Position numbers and translations under genes: made by a program. Under the pieces are notes generated by a model. The model was given only the letters and a program-made list of their open reading frames with translations, was not told the origin of the DNA and ran no database searches. DNA of 64,000 nt from Spizellomyces punctatus DAOM BR117 (taxonomy: Eukaryota > Chytridiomycota > Chytridiomycetes > Spizellomycetales > Spizellomycetaceae), in the NCBI RefSeq assembly GCF_000182565.1, contig NW_015971549.1, positions 619,102-683,101 of the forward strand, read 5' to 3'. Positions 10,473 through 22,963 of this stretch are shown in pieces (within the stretch, counting starts at the first letter, position 1; every line of letters starts with the position of its first letter).

Positions 10473-11003
10473 AAGTGAGAGTGAAAACAAACAAATGCCT
10501 GCGAGAGAAAGACGGAAGAAACCAAAAAAAGAACAAGACAACAACAAGAGTGAGACAACACGTGAGTTTATATCTTACACGCAACAAACCTCATATACTC
10601 TTGACAGTTATTCTCTCTTTCATTTCTCTCTCTCTTTATCAATCACATTCACACACTCACACATTCCACTTTATATTCATACACACACTCACATGCATGC
10701 ATTATTCATATCTATTAATTACATTCAATAACACTTATTGTTGCTTACTATCACACTAGTTGTTCATCGGTCAATGTTCAGATCGCCGATCTTCATTTGC
10801 AATACATCATATCATGTGATATTTGTCACATGAACATCACATGATAGTCATCTGATTTGAAAAAGTAGTTTTGCAGTTTTGTGCGGCCGTTGGAGGAGGG
10901 AATCGAACCCTTTATCCGTCATTTGGATGACTCACATGTGGTGGTCAAGATCCACTTGTCTGTCGGTATTTGTCATTCCCTGTCCTTGGTTCGCAGCGGC
11001 ATC
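10338..11003. promoter_or_regulatory. Divergent promoter region, velvet / UBE3C
   Basis: About 665 bases between divergent starts. It contains a long GT dinucleotide run (about 10441-10471) followed by CT- and CA-rich stretches (10600-10700), which form the likely velvet 5' leader and promoter. Near 10810-10850 are palindromic ATCATGTGATATTTGTCACATG-type elements centred on CACATG, E-box-like and possibly regulatory. Confidence 0.55.
10441..10471. repeat. (GT)n microsatellite
   Basis: About 15 uninterrupted GT/TG dinucleotides just upstream of the velvet start codon, within its likely 5' leader. Confidence 0.95.
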
Positions 11004-14000
11004 ATGTTTTCATTCGAGGGCGATTTCAAGAGCAAAAAGCAAATCAATTTAGGAGGTGCTAGGGCCCGCGTCCAGAAATCAGATTTATTAAAGCAGGCTC
11101 AACTCGAGCGTCAACAGAGAGAGAGGGAACGATTGCGCAAAAAGAGTGCCACGACACTTCAGGCAGCATGGAGAGCACGGCAGTGTGTCCTCCGTGTCAA
11201 GGAGCAACAGAGACAAGAGTGGCAGGGCAGCATGGCTGAACGAGAAACACGATGGCTCTGGACGCGATTGCTCTTTTTTTATCATCCGCAGCGGGATCTG
11301 GCCCTCTTGAATGATTTCTGTAAACTCTTGCAAAGAGAGACCCCTCAAGGTGTGTGTTTGTCTTGCGTCCGGGGGTGATACCTTTTTTTCAGTCAAGGGT
11401 ATCACTCTGCTACGTTACATGCATGGGCTGCTCACAGCGTGGAGTAGGCTTTTATTTCCTGTTTGTGCCGTACGTGCAAGGCGACAAGGAGACGCGAGAA
11501 TGGTTTAAATACGCCCTGGTCAAATTACTACGGCACTGCTTGGCTGCCGCGCGCGTCCATGATGGGTAGGTCTTGTAGTGTGTGTATGGGTCTTTAGAGA
11601 GAGGGAGAAGGTGCGCTGAGAGATCTTAGAGACGTGCGAGTGACGGAGACAGGGAGCGCGCTGAGAGAGCTCAGAGAGCATAGAGATTCGTAGAGTAAAC
11701 GCTTGAGCGCACACAAGAAAACTCGACGCTTTCATTTTACCCTCTTGTCTCACCCTGTCACCACCTCTCGTTATTGGATAGTCTCGACGAAGCAGGAACG
11801 GCAGTGAGCAGTGTGGTGGCATTACTCCAGGTGGGACTGAACCACGACGCATTCGCGGCTGCCTTCAAGGCTACCCAGGCTCCAGGACTCGAGTAAGTAT
11901 ATCGCACTTACGAATGCATTTTCCGCTTGTCTTATAGTTTTCAATGATATTGACACTGTGGAATTTCCCTTTCTAGTACCCTTGCAGTGGATGTGACGTT
12001 ACTCATGATGAAGCACCATCTCTATGCATCTATCAGAGAGTTTATTCTTTGTCATGTATGTGTGTCTTGTCCTGAGCTCCCTATCGACTTGATGCTAACC
12101 GCGTTTGCATATTTGATACGTCATTTTGCGTCGCTTTATATATTTCTTCAAAACTTTCTATATGCACGGGTTGTCACTATCATCTCATATCGCACCTGCA
12201 CACGAATGGAAATTAGACGATTGAAGACAGGAATCTCCCTTCCATATCCGCCATGACCCAACTAACCCTCTACCCCCTCGCAACCCTCGCATCCACTGCC
12301 TCCTACGCATCCGCCCTCTGCGATTTCTCAACCCAGATCCTGACCATTGACCTCTTACCCAACCGCATGAGCATTGATGCCCTTGCAAACGCCTTTCGCC
12401 TCCCCTTTGATGCCTTGATTCGGTTCCTGAGCGTTGATACGCGAGTATACAATGATATTGCGGCGATCGAATCGACAGTGAATCCGTATGCGGCGCTTTT
12501 GGGAAATGTGTTGGCGTTTGGGCAGCAGAGGATTGGCATGTTGGGGCCAGAGGATTTGGTAAGGCGCCTTTTCTATCGTTTGTACAATGCTTTTTTTTGT
12601 TGATACCTCTATTTTGTGGGACAGGCGTCGTATGTTTGCGTGCTCCAAACACTGATTCAGCACCTCCCGAACCGATTTTTCCATTCCATGCAAGGTGCAG
12701 CCCAATCTGACCTCGACGATGATAATGACGATGACGACGATTATAACGAGACAAAACCGTCTATTCCCATCGACCCCCGTCTCAAAAAGTACCTTGAGAT
12801 CCTCCTCATTCCAACTCATTTGGACCCCATCCTTCGATCCATCGACTCTACTTTACAACCCGTATGCCAGTTCCTGGTATCTCTCATGATCGCGTGGCCT
12901 GCCAAAAAAACAGATTTGGCGACGAGTTTACTCTCTCGGCCTCGGATACGTATTTTGGATGTGTTATGGACGGGTATAAAGTCGAGCGACTTGTGGCAGT
13001 TGTTGGTTATGAATGGACGGAAAGGGCTGGCGGGTCTTGATGGTATGTATATCGTCATTAGGACTTTGCAAATGAGATGCTCATGTGTGTTTTTTTCTAG
13101 ATGCAAAATATCGAGCGATTGGGCTGTCATGACGCTCTTTNNNNNNNNNNNNNNNNNNNNNNNNNNNNNNNNNNNNNNNNNNNNNNNNNNNNNNNNNNNN
13201 NNNNNNNNNNNNNNNNNNNNNNNNNNNNNNNNNNNNNNNNGGCGATGACGAGTTTTTGGAAAGGGGCCGTGAGTTGAGATATGTCTATTTTCAAATGTGA
13301 TCAAGGTAAGCGTTGTAGCGTTTGACGATATATATATGTGTGTACTGAGCATGTTTTTGTTGTAGCATGTTACGTTTCATTTATATTGGCAAGATACGAC
13401 GGGGATGCTGGTTGTACCTGGTACATTGGTCACACTGTCCCATCTCCGAGATTTGTTGACACGGCTTCTTCAACAACTCTTTGCACGAGAGTACGTCCTC
13501 TTGTCTCATTCATGCCTCTTGGCTCATCATTAAAGTTTGGCTTTTTTTTTGGTTTTGCGTTACAGTTCCCGCCGCCGATTTTGTCCTCCCGACCACTGGC
13601 TCATCCCCACCGACATATCCTTTTCCGAAGCCGTCCTAAAAGAAGACTCCAACATCCGTCAACCCTGCCTAGACATCCTCCATTCCATTCCTTTTGTAAT
13701 TCCTTTTGAAGTTCGCGTAGGAATTTTCAGGGAGTGGGTACGATTGGATCGTCTCGGGAATGGATTGGATGATCAGTGGTTGAACCCTGCTGCGCGTGTT
13801 ACGATACGACGGCAGTATGTGTTTAAAGATGGGTATACGCATTTGAATGCTTTGGGTGTGTATCTAAATGGTTTTTGCTCATGTGCTCTGAATGGAGAGT
13901 TTTGGGGTGTGTTATTGACCATTTTATATAGGTTCACGCCTCAAGAACCGTGTTGCTATCACGTTTATCAGTGAGCAAGGGTTGGTGGAAGCTGGGATTG

Positions 14001-15401
14001 ATGGTGGAGGTGTTTTCAAAGAGTTTTTGACAACGTATGTGTGTTTTGCATTTGTGTTCCGGTCCAACTTTGGGGAACTAATGGATATTAGTCTTTGTCG
14101 ACAAGCGTTTGATCTTAATTATGGGTTATTTCAAGCTACGACGGATCAGTTGCTGTATCCTTCTCCGCATTCGTATGCTACCCAAGGTGCGTCTTGTGTC
14201 TTTTGAGAGTGTGTACGAAATGCTGACGAGAGGTTTTATAGAAACGCAATTAAAACACCTTGAATTCCTTGGTCGGATTCTGGGAAAAGCCTTGTATGAG
14301 GGTATACTCGTCGATGTAGGGTTTGCTAATTTCTTTTTGGCAAAGTGGTTGGGTCGAACGAGTTATTGTATGTATTTTTTTTTGCCTCTCCTTTGATGTA
14401 CGTTGTTTATTGGGGATTAATGCTTTTTTTTTGGTGTTTTGTTAGTGGATGATTTACCGAGTTTGGATCCGGATTTATACCAAGGATTGTTATTTTTGAA
14501 GAATTATCAAGGAGATGTTCGGGACTTGGGGTTAACCTTTTCTGTTGATGATACCGGTATGTCCACATCCCATCCCCTTGATGCTATCCTACCATACTCA
14601 TCGCACCGTTAAGAATTCGGAGCCCAAAAGACGATTGAATTAATTCCAAACGGCTCAACGATCCCTGTTACGAATACCAATCGGATTAAATATATTTATT
14701 TAATGGCGCATTGGAAATTGAATACGAGGATTGAGAGGCAGTGTAAAGCTTTTTTTGGGGGGCTGGTGGATTTGATTGATCCGTCATGGGTTCGGATGTT
14801 TAATCAGGTTTTGTATCCCTTTCTCTTTGTCCTTGAGCTTGCCTCTTTTACTCACAAACACACAACTCGAACGTTATAGCAAGAACTCCAAATCCTCTTA
14901 TCAGGCACACCAACTCCCATCTCCCTAACCTCACTCCGCGAACACACGACCTATGCAGGCGGCTACACCTCAACCCACCCGACCATCCTCCTCTTTTGGA
15001 CCGTGCTTGAACAATTTGATGAAGAGTATCGTCGAGGGTTGTTACGTTTTGTGACGAGTTGTGCTAGGGAACCGCTTTTGGGGTTTGGAGAGTTACGACC
15101 GGGGTTTTGTATTCGGTTTGCGGGGGATGAGGAGGATCGGTTGCGTATGTATTATTTTTGTTGTTGTGAATTTGTTTTTTGAATGGTGTTTTGATTTGAT
15201 TTGTGTGTGTTTTTGTAGCGACGGCTTCTACTTGTGTTAACTTACTTAAACTTCCTGCGTACAAGAGTTTGGAGGTCATGCGAGCGTAAGTACTTTTTAT
15301 GTTTATATATACGTGTGTTTGGATGTTTGATTTTTTTTTTGGTGGTTTTTAGGAAATTGGTTTATGCTATTGATGCTGGGGCTGGGTTTGAATTGTCGTA
15401 G
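11004..15401 (+). CDS. UBE3C: HECT-type E3 ubiquitin ligase UBE3C/HUL5
   Basis: Many-exon gene starting at ATG 11004 (MFSFEGDFKSKKQINLGGA, the hallmark UBE3C/Hul5 N-terminus) and ending at TAG 15399-15401 after GAGFELS. An IQ-like helix follows the start (SATTLQAAWRARQCVLR). The middle is helical and includes an acidic DDDNDDDDDYN run near 12715. The HECT domain is well kept: HSIPFVIPFEVRVGIFREW, VEAGIDGGGVFKEFL, LGRILGKALYEGILVD, LLFLKNYQGDVRDLGL, and the catalytic loop PTASTCVNLLKLP with the thioester Cys at about 15232. UBE3C/Hul5 is a proteasome-associated ligase that extends ubiquitin chains on stalled substrates and misfolded proteins. A 100-N gap at 13141-13240 removes part of the region before the HECT domain, so one stretch of protein is missing from the assembly rather than from the gene. 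Confidence 0.93.
13141..13240. other. Assembly gap (100 N)
   Basis: A run of exactly 100 N, the usual placeholder for a scaffold gap of unknown size. It lies inside the UBE3C gene; the right flank resumes in coding frame (GDDEFLERG). Confidence 0.99.
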
Positions 15402-18190
15402 GTTGTTTGGTTGTACTATATATTTATATTCTGTGCAAGTGTGAAATCACTGCTGAAGCTTGTCCTGGGTGAGATGGTCGATGGAGGTGGTATTTCATTT
15501 TGCTGTAAATGGGTTTATTGAGATGGGTTCACGTGATGGGATATCATCTTGTAAAGCGCGTGAGAACGCGGTTTGTATCTGTGCTTCTACTCACGATGAA
15601 CAGAGATTACATTGCAGCATTCTTCAAATCAAGTGACCCGCGTGAATGGAACAGCGACAATATATGCAGTGAACTCGTCCCCCTTCTCACCCATCAATCT
15701 CAAGTCTGGCCTTTGGTTGAAAGCGTGCAGGAAGAATTGAAGAAGATGGCCGAGGACATGAATCTGCCTTCTGCGAAGAGAATGAAAGCCAAGAGGCTTT
15801 CTACACAAAAGGTACGTGCCAAAACTTCTAGATTGCACCGCCAAGCACGCGTACTGTCCTCTTGAACATTATTATGGGGCGAGGCTTGATTGCCTTGATT
15901 GCGTTCTGCGAACTCGCTGATAGCCCTCCCCCCAGCTTGATGGGCAGAAGCCCATGAGAATATCATCGGCTTTCTCGAGTATGGCACCGGCCTGATTCTC
16001 ATCTGTCAGAGTGTGTTGCATATGAGCGTTTGGGGCATTAGGCCCCAAGTTTCGTACCTGCATACTGGAGCCGTCTTTCAGACCGCTTCTGCCGATCTGG
16101 AGATGTGCCTGCTTTACCTTTGAATATGAGTCTGTCCTTTACTGTATAAGTTCTGTGCTAACCACCTGTTTCTTTTCTGTTGGATGGGAGTAATATGGCA
16201 GATTCGATGCGGGATGTTCAGATTTGCGATGAACAGTGATTGCTTCCATTTTCAAACCACTCCTCCTCGCGCATACAAGTCTGCCAGACTGTCACAACCT
16301 ACGATGTTGCCTAGTGTGACGAGACTATAGCCACGGAGCTTTCTGTCCAAAAGGTACATGCCGAACTTCTAGATTGGACCACTAAGCACGCGTACTGTCC
16401 TGTTGAGCATTATTATGGGGCGAGGCTTGATTGGCTTGATTGCGTTATGCGAACTGGCTGATAGCCCTCCCCCCAGCTTGATGGGCAGAAGCCCATGAGA
16501 ATATCATCGGCTTTCTCGATGTTGGCACTGGCCGGATTGTCATTTGCCAGAGTCTGTTGCATACGAGCGTTTGGGCTATTAGAGCATACGTTTGTACCTG
16601 CAGCTGGAGCCGTCTTTTCAGACCGCTTCTGCCAATGTTAATATGCGCCTGCTTCACCTTTGAATGTTTATGAGTGCGTCTTAAACTATAGAAGTTCTGT
16701 GTTAATCACCTGTTCCTTTTCTATTGATGGGGAGTCACAGGGCATTGCAAAGCCGACTTGAAAAGCCATTTTCACTTCCGAAAGACCTTACCGTCAACCG
16801 ATAATTGTAATTGGAATCGCCGCAGCAAGACCTCGGACATAAAGTCTGTCAAATAGTCCCAACCCACGAGCTTTCTGTCCAAACGGTACGTGCCAAAATT
16901 CTAGATTGGATCACCAAGTATGCATACTGTTCCTCTTGAGCATATGTGGGAGCTTGACTGAGTGTGCTTTGCATACCAGTTGAATAGACCTAGCTCGAGC
17001 TTCACAGTGCAGAGGCCTTGAAGGTTTTCTCCATCTATGCACACGGCCTGATTGTCATTGGCCAGAGTCTGTAGCGTACGAGCGTTTGGGCCATTAGGGC
17101 CCACGTTTTCGTATTCAAACCTGCAGGCTAGAGCAGTCTTTCAGACCGCTTCTGCCCAGATTGAGATGCGCATGCTGTATCTTTGAGTGTTTAGGATTTG
17201 AAATTGTCTTTTTGTACTGTATAAGTTCTGTGCTAACAACCTGTTTCTTTTCTGTTGGATGGGGAGTCACAGGGCATTGCAAAGCCGAGTTGCTTCCATC
17301 TTCAAATCACACGAGTCAAACAGTACGACAATATGTCACGAATGTTGCGCCTCCTCACACATACAAGTCTGCCAGACTGTCGCAACCCACAATGTGGGAA
17401 AAGACGCCCGAAAAGCCATGGGTCTATTGGCACAAAAGGTACGCGCCAAACTTTTAGATTGGACCGCCAACCAAAAGTAAATGCATGCGTACTGTTCCCC
17501 TTGAGCGTATTATTACTAGGAAAGGGCTTGAGTGTTCTTAAAACCAGTAGATAGCCCTACCTTAACCTCTTTGGTGCAGCAGGCTTGAGAATATCACAAG
17601 CTTTCTCACCCTCGGCATACGGCTGATTGTCATTGGCCAGAGCCTGTAGCATACAGCGTGTGGTTCATTAGAACACACGTTGTATTCCTCCATGCTGGAG
17701 CTGTCTTTCAGACAGCTTCTGTCCACCTTGAGATGCGCATGCTGTATCTTTGAGTGTTCATTTTTTAGATACAAGTAAATGCGTGCGTAGTGTTGCTCTT
17801 GAGCATTTTTGTGGGGAAGGCTTGAGTGTTCTCTGAACTGGTTGATAGCCCTACCCCTGAGCTCTTTGGTGCACAGTCTTGAGAATATCATAGGCTTTCT
17901 CAAAAGCGGCACACGACTATTGGCGTGAGTTCTGCAGCATACGAGCGTTTGGGCCATTAGGGTTTACGTTTGTAGCTGCAGCTGGAGTTGTCTTTCAGAC
18001 GCCTTCTGCCGAAGTGGAGATGCGCATGCTGTATCTTGAATGTTTCGGAATTTGAGATTGTCCTCTTGTTCTGTTCAAGTTCTGTGCTAACAACCTGTTT
18101 CTTTTCTGTTGCATCGGCATCGTTACCGAGATGCGAAGCATATAACTCGTGCAATCCAGTCAATGGCCCTATTTATTGAAGCTACCAAAT
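15402..18190 (+). repeat. Array of degenerate ~540-bp exon-intron-like units
   Basis: Diverged direct repeats fill this stretch. Each unit carries a donor-like site after AAAAG or AAACG (GGTACGTGCC or close) at 15811, 16353, 16885 and 17439, spaced 532-554 bp. It also has a block around CGTTTGGGCCATTAGG (about 16028, 16568, 17082, 17640, 17945) and a strong intron end, GTGCTAACAACCTGTTTC then a T-rich tract and AG (16151, 16695, 17226, 18080). The stretches before the donors are related at DNA level (TTGC..CATTTTCAAATCA, CATACAAGTCTGCCAGACTG). Only the first, about 15597-15810, keeps a good frame, including DYIAAFFKSSDPREW and EELKKMAEDMNLPSAKR; later copies are shorter and disrupted. This looks like tandem duplication and decay of an exon plus its intron. 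No protein family was recognised. Confidence 0.6.
15597..15810 (+). pseudogene. Best-preserved exon-like unit of the repeat array
   Basis: An open stretch starting at an ATG (MNRDYIAAFFK) and running to a consensus donor (AAAAG|GTACGTGCC). About 71 charged, helical-looking residues with no recognised domain. No convincing downstream exon in the same phase was found, so it is treated as a gene fragment or relic; a functional first exon spliced to one of the later units is the alternative. Confidence 0.35.
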
Positions 18191-18547
18191 GCGATGCCTA
18201 GATGAACATACGTGCGGAAGGGACGTATTCTCGTAAAGATGCCAGGAACCGGGGTACAATCGCATGGATTGGGCAGACGCTGAGAGAAGAATGTAAAATC
18301 CGAGACGTCACGCGGGAAAATGGTGGACTATCTGCCGTTGTCCTTTTTTTCGAATTATAAGTCTGGGGTTGTAAAAGATTAGTTATTTGGGTCTCTCTGT
18401 CCATTTTGTCGTTGGCACTCCTTATTCGAGATTCAACCATTTGGAACACGTGAGATCGGATGACCTGTGGATGGCTCACGTAATGATCGGAACTTTTGAG
18501 CTGGATGATTGCTTGTGTTGGTGCTGTCTTCCTCCAGTCCATCTACA

Positions 18548-21066
18548 ATGTCCGAGACAGATATTACAGAGGATAAGCTCCAAAATGATGGTAAAAGTGG
18601 ACTGTTTTAGCAATCTCTTTTTCGGTGTTTTGTTGAAATTCGAAGAAAGAAATTCACCGATAACCGAATTTTGATTAGATCCTACAAGTTTCGAAGCTGC
18701 GACCACAGATCCACCACCGGAACATCCGAACGAGGAGCCACTTTCCTCCGAGACATTAGCTGATACAACCCTTCTTCCATCCGACCCACCTCCACAAGAT
18801 GACAGCCCAACTGATCCAGCAATCGCTGAACCAGAAGTATCACCTACCTCACGCAAATCATCAGCAGCTCCTCGCCCATCCAGTGCAGAGTCTACCCGAT
18901 CCGACGCAAATCCCCAACGCCCAGGTACTCAAGGTGAAGCGAGAAAAATGAGTGCGTCGGGTATGAGAGTGACCACACCAGGACGAAGAGGTTCTGGTGC
19001 CGGATCGGCAGGCAGCAGAAAGGACGTACCTGTTACGGGACGAGCAAGTGATATCGGCAGCGCTTCTAGAAAGCGACAAGGAAGTGTCGGACTTTTTACG
19101 GATGTTATTACTGAAAGCGTTGATGAGGATGAGATTGTACCTCAAGAGGTTCAAGTCACTTCTGTGGCGGTTGGGGAGACGGACAAGTTGATGGATGTAT
19201 ATGAGGAAGTGGAGGAGCTTGCTGATAGTGGGTGGGAGACGGATCTGGATGTTTCAGGTGAGAGTTTGGTTTTTCAAAGATCGATGGATATCATGCATTT
19301 GGGTACATTGTTGACGGAATTCTGGATTATAGATGTGCTGAATCGAAAGAACCAGCAAGATCTCTATACTGCCGCATGTATTGCATTGGGCATCGTTCCA
19401 GTCTCGTTCATTATTGACCGTCTAAAAGGAGAAGAAATCGTGATGCCGCATCATGGGTTGGGACCTAAAGGTGCACATGCTCTCGCCCAAGTTCTAGAGG
19501 TATGTTGATTATCTTACCACATTTTACGGTTGTTTCTTTGTTTGGCCACTCGGCATATATCTGAACTTGGTCCTGATACTAGGGAAATACGACACTAAAG
19601 CGCATTGATTTGACAAACAATTGGATCGAAAGTGGGGGAGCTTATCTTGGAAGGAGTTTGCAAATCAACCGTGCGCTAGTGTATCTCAACTTGACAGGGA
19701 ACAGACTGGGTGGCGTATCTGTTTTTGCATACTAACGTATTAGTATTTTTCACTTACATGCACGAAATTAGGCTATGAAGGAAGCCACGAAATTGCAGAG
19801 ATGCTCCAATTTAATGCTTCTCTTAAAACCCTTATCCTCAAAGGTAAGCTCCATTGCTGCGATGTGTAGATGCATGAAGTACTCAACGCCGGCAAATGGA
19901 AAGACAACAAGCTTGGTGATCGGGAAGCACAGCTATTTAGTGAAGGATTACGACAAAATTCTTGCTTGCAAGGTATTGACTGTGGAGCTGGCTATTCACG
20001 CTCTTTATGGTTCCTAATTTGGCTTGGACTGTCTTGTAGTGCTTGACTTGAGTTACAATGAAATTGGGGATATTGGCGCTATTGCTCTGGGAGTGGGTCT
20101 AGTAGGGAATGATGCATTAAAGGAACTGAATCTGGGTATAAACAATTTTTGGACTACTTGCCGGAAACCATTGCACTTTTCTGATATTTGTTAAATGATC
20201 GCATAGGCTGGAACCAAATTCGTCATCGGGGTATCGCAGGGCTGTTAAATGGACTAAAGGTGAGTCTATAGTATTGCTCGCTGTGTCGACCGTACAAGAA
20301 ACTCATGTATATGTTTATAGGATAACCTCATTTTAACACACCTGAACCTGGAGGTATTGCCATGATTGTCTTGCTCTTGGCTATAACCCCGCATTTAAGA
20401 TTTTATTGTTTTTGTATTTAGAGTAATGGGTTAGGAGAGAATGGCGCGGCCGTGGCAAGTTTCCTCCTCAAAAACAATGCCATACAGGTGCTCAATCTAC
20501 GGTATGTGTACTGCTAGCCTTTATTTCTCTTCATATGGTTAGATACCTTCTCTTCACATGATTAAATACCAAATGGTTAAATTGTAGGCGTACACGATGC
20601 GGAGATGGGGCAATAGGAACTATCGGAAAAGCTATCGAGCAAAACTGTACGCATCCATGTTTTTGGGGTTGATACGAGCATTCCATGCTAACGCAATACG
20701 GTTTTACCCACCTAGATTCTCTCAAAGAATTTGACTGTTCCGATAATCTATGGACGGACCAAGGGGCTCAACTCCTTTTCAAAGGCCTAATGAACTCTAG
20801 TAGCATGCGAAAGCTTTACATGCAGGTACGTTGTACCCTTGAACGGAGGGTGTGGTGGATACGTTTATATTTCTCGAGCCCATGCTAAACTGCCAACGAT
20901 ACCTCTCTTGTGGTAGAACATTAAACTTACCAAAGACATTCGAGTGAAGATTGATGAGCTAAAGGCGGAAAAACCTGAACTTGCTATTATCGAAATGAGT
21001 GAAGCGGATATGTTGATTGCCGCCAAGGAGGCACGCATTCGCAAAGAGGATAGAGATAGAACATAG
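18548..21066 (+). CDS. LRRC74: LRRC74-like leucine-rich repeat protein (spliced)
   Basis: Multi-exon gene beginning at ATG 18548 (MSETDITEDK) and ending at TAG 21064-21066. The N-terminal about 200 residues are Ser/Pro/Glu-rich and disordered. Then comes the block LYTAACIALGIVPVSFIIDR and LGPKGAHALAQVLEGN, which is the characteristic entry to the repeats in the LRRC74 group. Ribonuclease-inhibitor-type LRRs follow, each near 28 residues, often one per exon: LKRIDLTNNWIESGGAYLG, LVYLNLTGNRLG, LKTLILKG, VLDLSYNEIGDIGAIALG, LKELNLG, THLNLE, and VLNLR. The C-terminus is charged and helical. LRRC74 proteins are poorly characterised; they are common in ciliated and flagellated eukaryotes. Introns are short, and some exons are under 40 nt, so individual borders need transcript support. 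Confidence 0.78.
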
Positions 21067-21282
21067 CATGATTATTTGCATATACAAAAAATAAAAGGCT
21101 TCTCCGTGGAAATGCAAAAATGTGATATGCGTGTGTATTTCAGGTGGCGGGTATACAAGACCAAGCGCCTTCCAAAGATAAAGAAACCACAAGCTACCAA
21201 AAGAATTCATCAAAAATAAACAAAAAAATAGAGAAACTCCTTCGTATCCAAGTCCAATGATAAAGTCCAACAGCCAGGTATA

Positions 21283-22344
21283 TCACGGCGCAAATATCCT
21301 TCCAGCCCTACGACGAACTGTTCTGCGTAGCATAGCAGCCATAGCAATGACATTCCTCACAACACTATCATTCGCCAGCGTTCCCTTGATTCGAATATCC
21401 GATAACTGAGGGCACGCTCGAACAAGCATGATGACGCCGTCCCGTGTGATCCCAGAGCAGTTTTGAAGGTCAATAGCCGTTAACCGCGGACAATACCTCG
21501 CCAAAGACTCTAGACAACGATCCGTAACGGGTTTTCCTTGAACAGAAACAACTTCCAACGCTGGACAATTATGTGCAATGAGAGCTAGAATGGCGTCTTC
21601 TACTGGAATCTGTCCCGTAGGTGGTGTCACCATTCCTACAGAAAACTCGCGTAGACTAGGACCCACACTAGTCGCCAACAACTTTGCAAAATTTTGCCCA
21701 TCGCCTCTCGTGCAGTCAACGCTGCCCCAATGTAGTGATCGTAATCGCATCAACCGACTTGAAAGCGTATGCAGTTCCATACTCCGCACCGGTGGCAATT
21801 CATAAAAGAACCGTGATTGCATACCCCCAACACTTCCAGTCAATGTCAGATCAACCAGTTTAGGACAAACCGTTAAAACATGTTGAAGCGTCCGTGGATC
21901 CAACGGGTCACAAAAAATCTTGAGCGACTCTAACAATGGCGTGCCATTCGCAAACCGCTTTAACAAGTCGGTATCCTCCGGTTCACTGAATCTCAGCGCA
22001 GTCAGATCAAAACACCTGACGAGACAATGTGGGGAAGACTCTTTGCACGATTGGTTGAGATGTCGCTCTAGGAACTTTAGTGCTTTGGCTTTGGATGGTA
22101 GGTATGGATTTCGCCATAGTGCACGCTGGGCTGGGCGATACCATCGGCGGTTGACTAGAGTGCATACGGCATATGTGTGCTGCTGTTGACGGTGGTTGGT
22201 GGGTTCGGCGGCGGCGGAAAAGATGAGGTGTAATATTTCGGGAGGGAGGGTGGAAGCGATCGATGGTGGCTATCACGAGCATGTTAGCCCGCTACCAGTA
22301 TACAAGGCGCAAAAGCCCAGACGACTACGACAACTCACCTCCAT
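21283..22344 (-). CDS. F-box / leucine-rich repeat protein
   Basis: Two exons. Exon 1 is only ATG GAG at 22344-22339, followed by a GTGAGT...GATAG intron; exon 2 runs to the TGA at 21285-21283. The joined start reads MEPPSIASTLPPEILHLIFS, an F-box (LPPEIL, then CTLVNRRWYRPAQRALWR). LRRs of the cysteine-containing AMN1/FBXL type follow: LLESLKIF, CPKLVDLTLTG, LMRLRSLHWG, NCPALEVVSVQG, YCPRLTAIDLQNCSGIT and ACPQLSDIRIKG. By family it is a substrate receptor of an SCF ubiquitin ligase, with the F-box binding Skp1 and the LRRs the target. The target is unknown. Length is about 330 residues. The gene tail-to-tail with the LRRC74-like gene leaves about 215 bases between stops. Confidence 0.85.
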
Positions 22345-22963
22345 GGCTTCCGTTTACTGAATAAAGGATGAAGATTGAAGAGAGCCAAGGTTGTAAAACA
22401 AAGCAAAGCAAAACCTACGAGTTTGGCTAGCGGGCAACAGATAAGAGATCTTGCCCAAAAATCGGAGTGCGTGACATAATACGCGTGACATAACATCCTT
22501 TCAAGTGACCTGGCGCAATTTGGGAACTAATCATGCAATGTTGGCTTTATTTCTGAACACTTTTTTTGCATGAAGGACTCATAGATATTTTCTTTTTTTT
22601 TTCACTCGGGATCTACTTTACTGCCTTGTTGGTTATTCTTATAACGGAGGCCATACTTGCAGATTTGCATGTCGCATAACTCTGCACTTGACCATATTTT
22701 GGACCAACTCGTCCGAATTCCTCTTGGCCATCCGCTGGGCATTGAGCTTTCATCCGGATTCCACCAATAGCTTCATAGCCATTCAATTATCAGCACTTCC
22801 TCAATCAAACGAATTCGAGTACACAAAGCATCATTTCACTACAGCATTTATTCGTAACATCTAAGTAGGACAAAGTACTACTACACTAAATTTGATTAAC
22901 AACTTAAGAATAAAAAAGAAGAGAATTGCGATTCGATAACCCAATAAAACTTAGATCAAAGCA
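22345..22963. other. Intergenic, upstream of F-box gene and downstream of ANKRD13-like gene
   Basis: About 620 AT-rich bases holding the promoter of the F-box gene. No gene or RNA seen. Confidence 0.5.

Noticed and set aside
10890..10960. GGAATCGAACCC-type sequence suggesting a tRNA T-arm
   Set aside because: No D-arm, anticodon arm or acceptor pairing could be found in either direction.
18198..18542. 114-codon minus-strand frame upstream of the LRRC74-like gene
   Set aside because: Antisense to the likely leader and first exon, no domain; likely chance.
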